Shown here piece after piece: positions 4,857 through 5,647 of a stretch of 5,647 nt of DNA (positions are counted from its first letter, which is position 1; each line of letters starts with the position of its first letter). Position numbers and translations under genes: made by a program. Below the pieces are notes generated by a model. The model was not told where the DNA came from and made no database searches. It saw only the letters and a program-made list of their open reading frames with translations. The stretch is from Patescibacteria group bacterium (GTDB lineage Bacteria > Patescibacteriota > Minisyncoccia > Phycocordibacterales > SBAW01). The stretch spans positions 1 through 5,647 of the forward strand of contig JAGWIT010000050.1 of NCBI GenBank assembly GCA_028866155.1. The letters are read 5' to 3'.

Positions 4857-4862
4857 CCTATA
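4857..4862 (-). promoter_or_regulatory. ssrA: Possible -10 box TATAGG for ssrA
   Basis: TATAGG lies in the smpB-ssrA gap. Transcription would start near 4850, leaving about 14 bases for RNase P to remove. No convincing -35 is seen, so ssrA may instead be mainly processed from an smpB-ssrA transcript. Confidence 0.3.
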
Positions 4863-4903
4863 CACAACCAGTACCATGGGCTCGGAGCGAATGCCAGATT
4901 TTT

Positions 4904-5350
4904 TTAATTTTTATTTTTCAAAGTTCTCTCCATCTCGCGCTTGGTGTCGCGCTCTTTTAAATGCTCTCGCTTGTCATATTTCTTACGCCCCCGCGCCACC
5001 GCCACGCGCACCTTCAACTTGCTGTTTTTATTGTACACTGCTAAAGGCACTATTGTCAACCCTTTTTGGCCGTCGGCCGCCGCCAATTGGCCCAGCTCCT
5101 TCTTGGTCAAAAGCAATCGCCGGCTGCGCTCCGGGTCGTACTCCTTGGGCATGTTCTGCGGCTGGTAGGGCGGGACGCTCATGCCTACTATATATGCCTC
5201 GCCGCCCCTGATGATGATATGAGAGCCCTCAAGCTTGCCGTGCCGCGCACGCAGGGATTTAACCTCATGACCGAGCAATTCGATGCCCGCCTCGAATTCC
5301 TCGAGTATTTCATAATCGAACCGCGCCTTTTTATGCTCTACCAGATTCAT
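4904..5350 (-). CDS. smpB: SsrA-binding protein SmpB, 148 aa
   Basis: SmpB binds the tRNA-like domain of tmRNA and delivers it to stalled ribosomes, with its C-terminal tail reading the empty mRNA channel. Family hallmarks are present in order: N-terminal KKARFDYEILEEFEAGIELL (residues 7-26), HEVKSLR (28-34), a GEAYIVGM segment (about 50-57), DPERSRRLLLTKKEL (72-86), GLTIVPLAVYNKNSKLKVRVAVARGRKKYDKRE (95-127), and a basic tail from about 128 ending ERTLKNKN. Length is close to the usual 150-160. The ATG at 5350 gives the standard short N-terminus; there is no SD, and a -10-like TACAGT ends 6 bases before it. It is directly upstream of ssrA and diverges from ftsH. The rather asparagine- and lysine-rich end is a little shorter than in E. 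coli. Confidence 0.97.
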   Translation of the reverse strand: MNLVEHKKARFDYEILEEFEAGIELLGHEVKSLRARHGKLEGSHIIIRGGEAYIVGMSVPPYQPQNMPKEYDPERSRRLLLTKKELGQLAAADGQKGLTIVPLAVYNKNSKLKVRVAVARGRKKYDKREHLKERDTKREMERTLKNKN

Positions 5351-5356
5351 GTCGAC

Positions 5357-5387
5357 ACTGTAGCATTTATTTTGCCTAAATTCACAA
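5357..5387 (-). promoter_or_regulatory. smpB: Promoter of smpB (leaderless type)
   Basis: On the minus strand TTGTGA (5387-5382) and TACAGT (5362-5357) are separated by 19 bases, and TGC before the -10 makes it an extended element. GTCGAC then leads directly to ATG 5350. The predicted start is at or next to the A of ATG. The spacer contains the -35 of the divergent ftsH promoter. Confidence 0.5.
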
Positions 5388-5400
5388 AAAATGCTATTAT
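5372..5400 (+). promoter_or_regulatory. ftsH: Promoter of ftsH
   Basis: TTGCCT (5372-5377), a 17-base spacer ending TGC, and TATTAT (5395-5400) form a strong promoter with an extended -10. The start is predicted near 5407, so the leader is only about 6 bases of A/T with no SD before ATG 5413. Confidence 0.68.
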
Positions 5401-5412
5401 ATTTTTATATTT

Positions 5413-5647
5413 ATGGCAGACTCAACTAATAATAAGCAGCAGGGAGGAGGCAAAAAGCCGCCGCGCCGCGGGAGGATGCCGCAGCTCCCCAAGATGCCGC
5501 AGGGCGACAGCTTTTGGGTCAATCTCGCGACCAGCATCGTCCTCCTTTTATTGCTCGCGGGCGCGTACACCTACTTTGTAGGCACGAACAAGCCGCAGGT
5601 GCAGAGCATCCCCATCTCGCAGGTTGCGCAAGACATCGAGGCCGGCA
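5413..5647 (+). CDS. ftsH: ATP-dependent zinc metalloprotease FtsH, N-terminal part (cut by window end)
   Basis: FtsH is a hexameric membrane AAA+ zinc protease that degrades membrane and some soluble proteins. Only the first 78 codons are present and the frame is open at the window end. Residues 1-34 are a hydrophilic cytosolic leader rich in K, Q, G, P and R, longer than in E. coli FtsH. Residues 37-57 (NLATSIVLLLLLAGAYTYFV) are the first membrane helix. Residues 66-78 (SIPISQVAQDIEAG) match the start of the FtsH extracellular domain, where a [Y/P]-[ST]-x-[FV]-x-x-x-[IV]-x-x-G motif is typical. The AAA and HEXXH protease domains lie beyond the window, so the call rests on these N-terminal features and the start position. 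Methionines at residues 22 and 28 are alternative starts but have no better signals. The gene diverges from smpB across 62 bases. Confidence 0.86.
   Translation, partial: MADSTNNKQQGGGKKPPRRGRMPQLPKMPQGDSFWVNLATSIVLLLLLAGAYTYFVGTNKPQVQSIPISQVAQDIEAG

Noticed and set aside
4759..5211. Plus-strand frames of 71-171 codons over ssrA and smpB
   Set aside because: They are antisense to clearly identified smpB and tmRNA, and their proteins show no domain.

Overview
The window looks like a piece of a Candidate Phyla Radiation (Patescibacteria) genome, most likely Parcubacteria-like. This is an inference from gene style, not from a marker phylogeny. The genes are short and single-purpose, several encode tiny membrane proteins, one is a large exported Ig-repeat protein with its own MBG domain, and many starts lack a Shine-Dalgarno (SD) site and have a -10 box just upstream.

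Left part (1-2475). A minus-strand unit reads from right to left. It starts with a 683-residue secreted protein: signal peptide, unknown beta-rich N-domain, MBG domain, four Ig-like repeats and a charged tail. About 58 bases downstream is a 55-residue single-pass membrane protein (197-364) with a strong SD site. A T-tailed hairpin at 108-136 closes the unit. The first 107 bases hold no gene I can defend.

Middle (2476-3700). A divergent promoter region separates the Ig protein from a 140-residue four-helix membrane protein (2595-3017, +). That gene converges on two small minus-strand membrane genes: an SPW-like 56-residue protein (3094-3264) and a 69-residue two-helix protein (3337-3546). A perfect 12-bp bidirectional terminator lies between the converging genes. 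Two further hairpin terminators (3574-3594 and 3649-3670) isolate this cluster from the next gene.

Right part (3685-5647). A minus-strand soluble protein of unknown function (about 203 residues) has its own TTGACA promoter and GGAGG site. Upstream of it lies the trans-translation pair smpB (4904-5350) and ssrA/tmRNA (4465-4836), both on the minus strand, with a terminator after ssrA. The tmRNA has its acceptor stem, T arm, helix P2 and two verifiable pseudoknots. Its reading frame encodes a long tag ending in ...LAFANA instead of the usual ...ALAA. Diverging from smpB over a 62-bp intergenic region is the start of ftsH, cut by the window edge. This places ribosome rescue and tagging (SmpB, tmRNA) next to a membrane AAA+ protease that, in other bacteria, can degrade tagged proteins.

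The most notable observations are the non-canonical tmRNA tag, the repeated placement of -10 boxes 6-12 bases before start codons (suggesting leaderless mRNAs alongside two clear SD genes), and two small genes shorter than 60 codons (55 and 56 residues). I saw no CRISPR array, insertion sequence, tRNA or rRNA.
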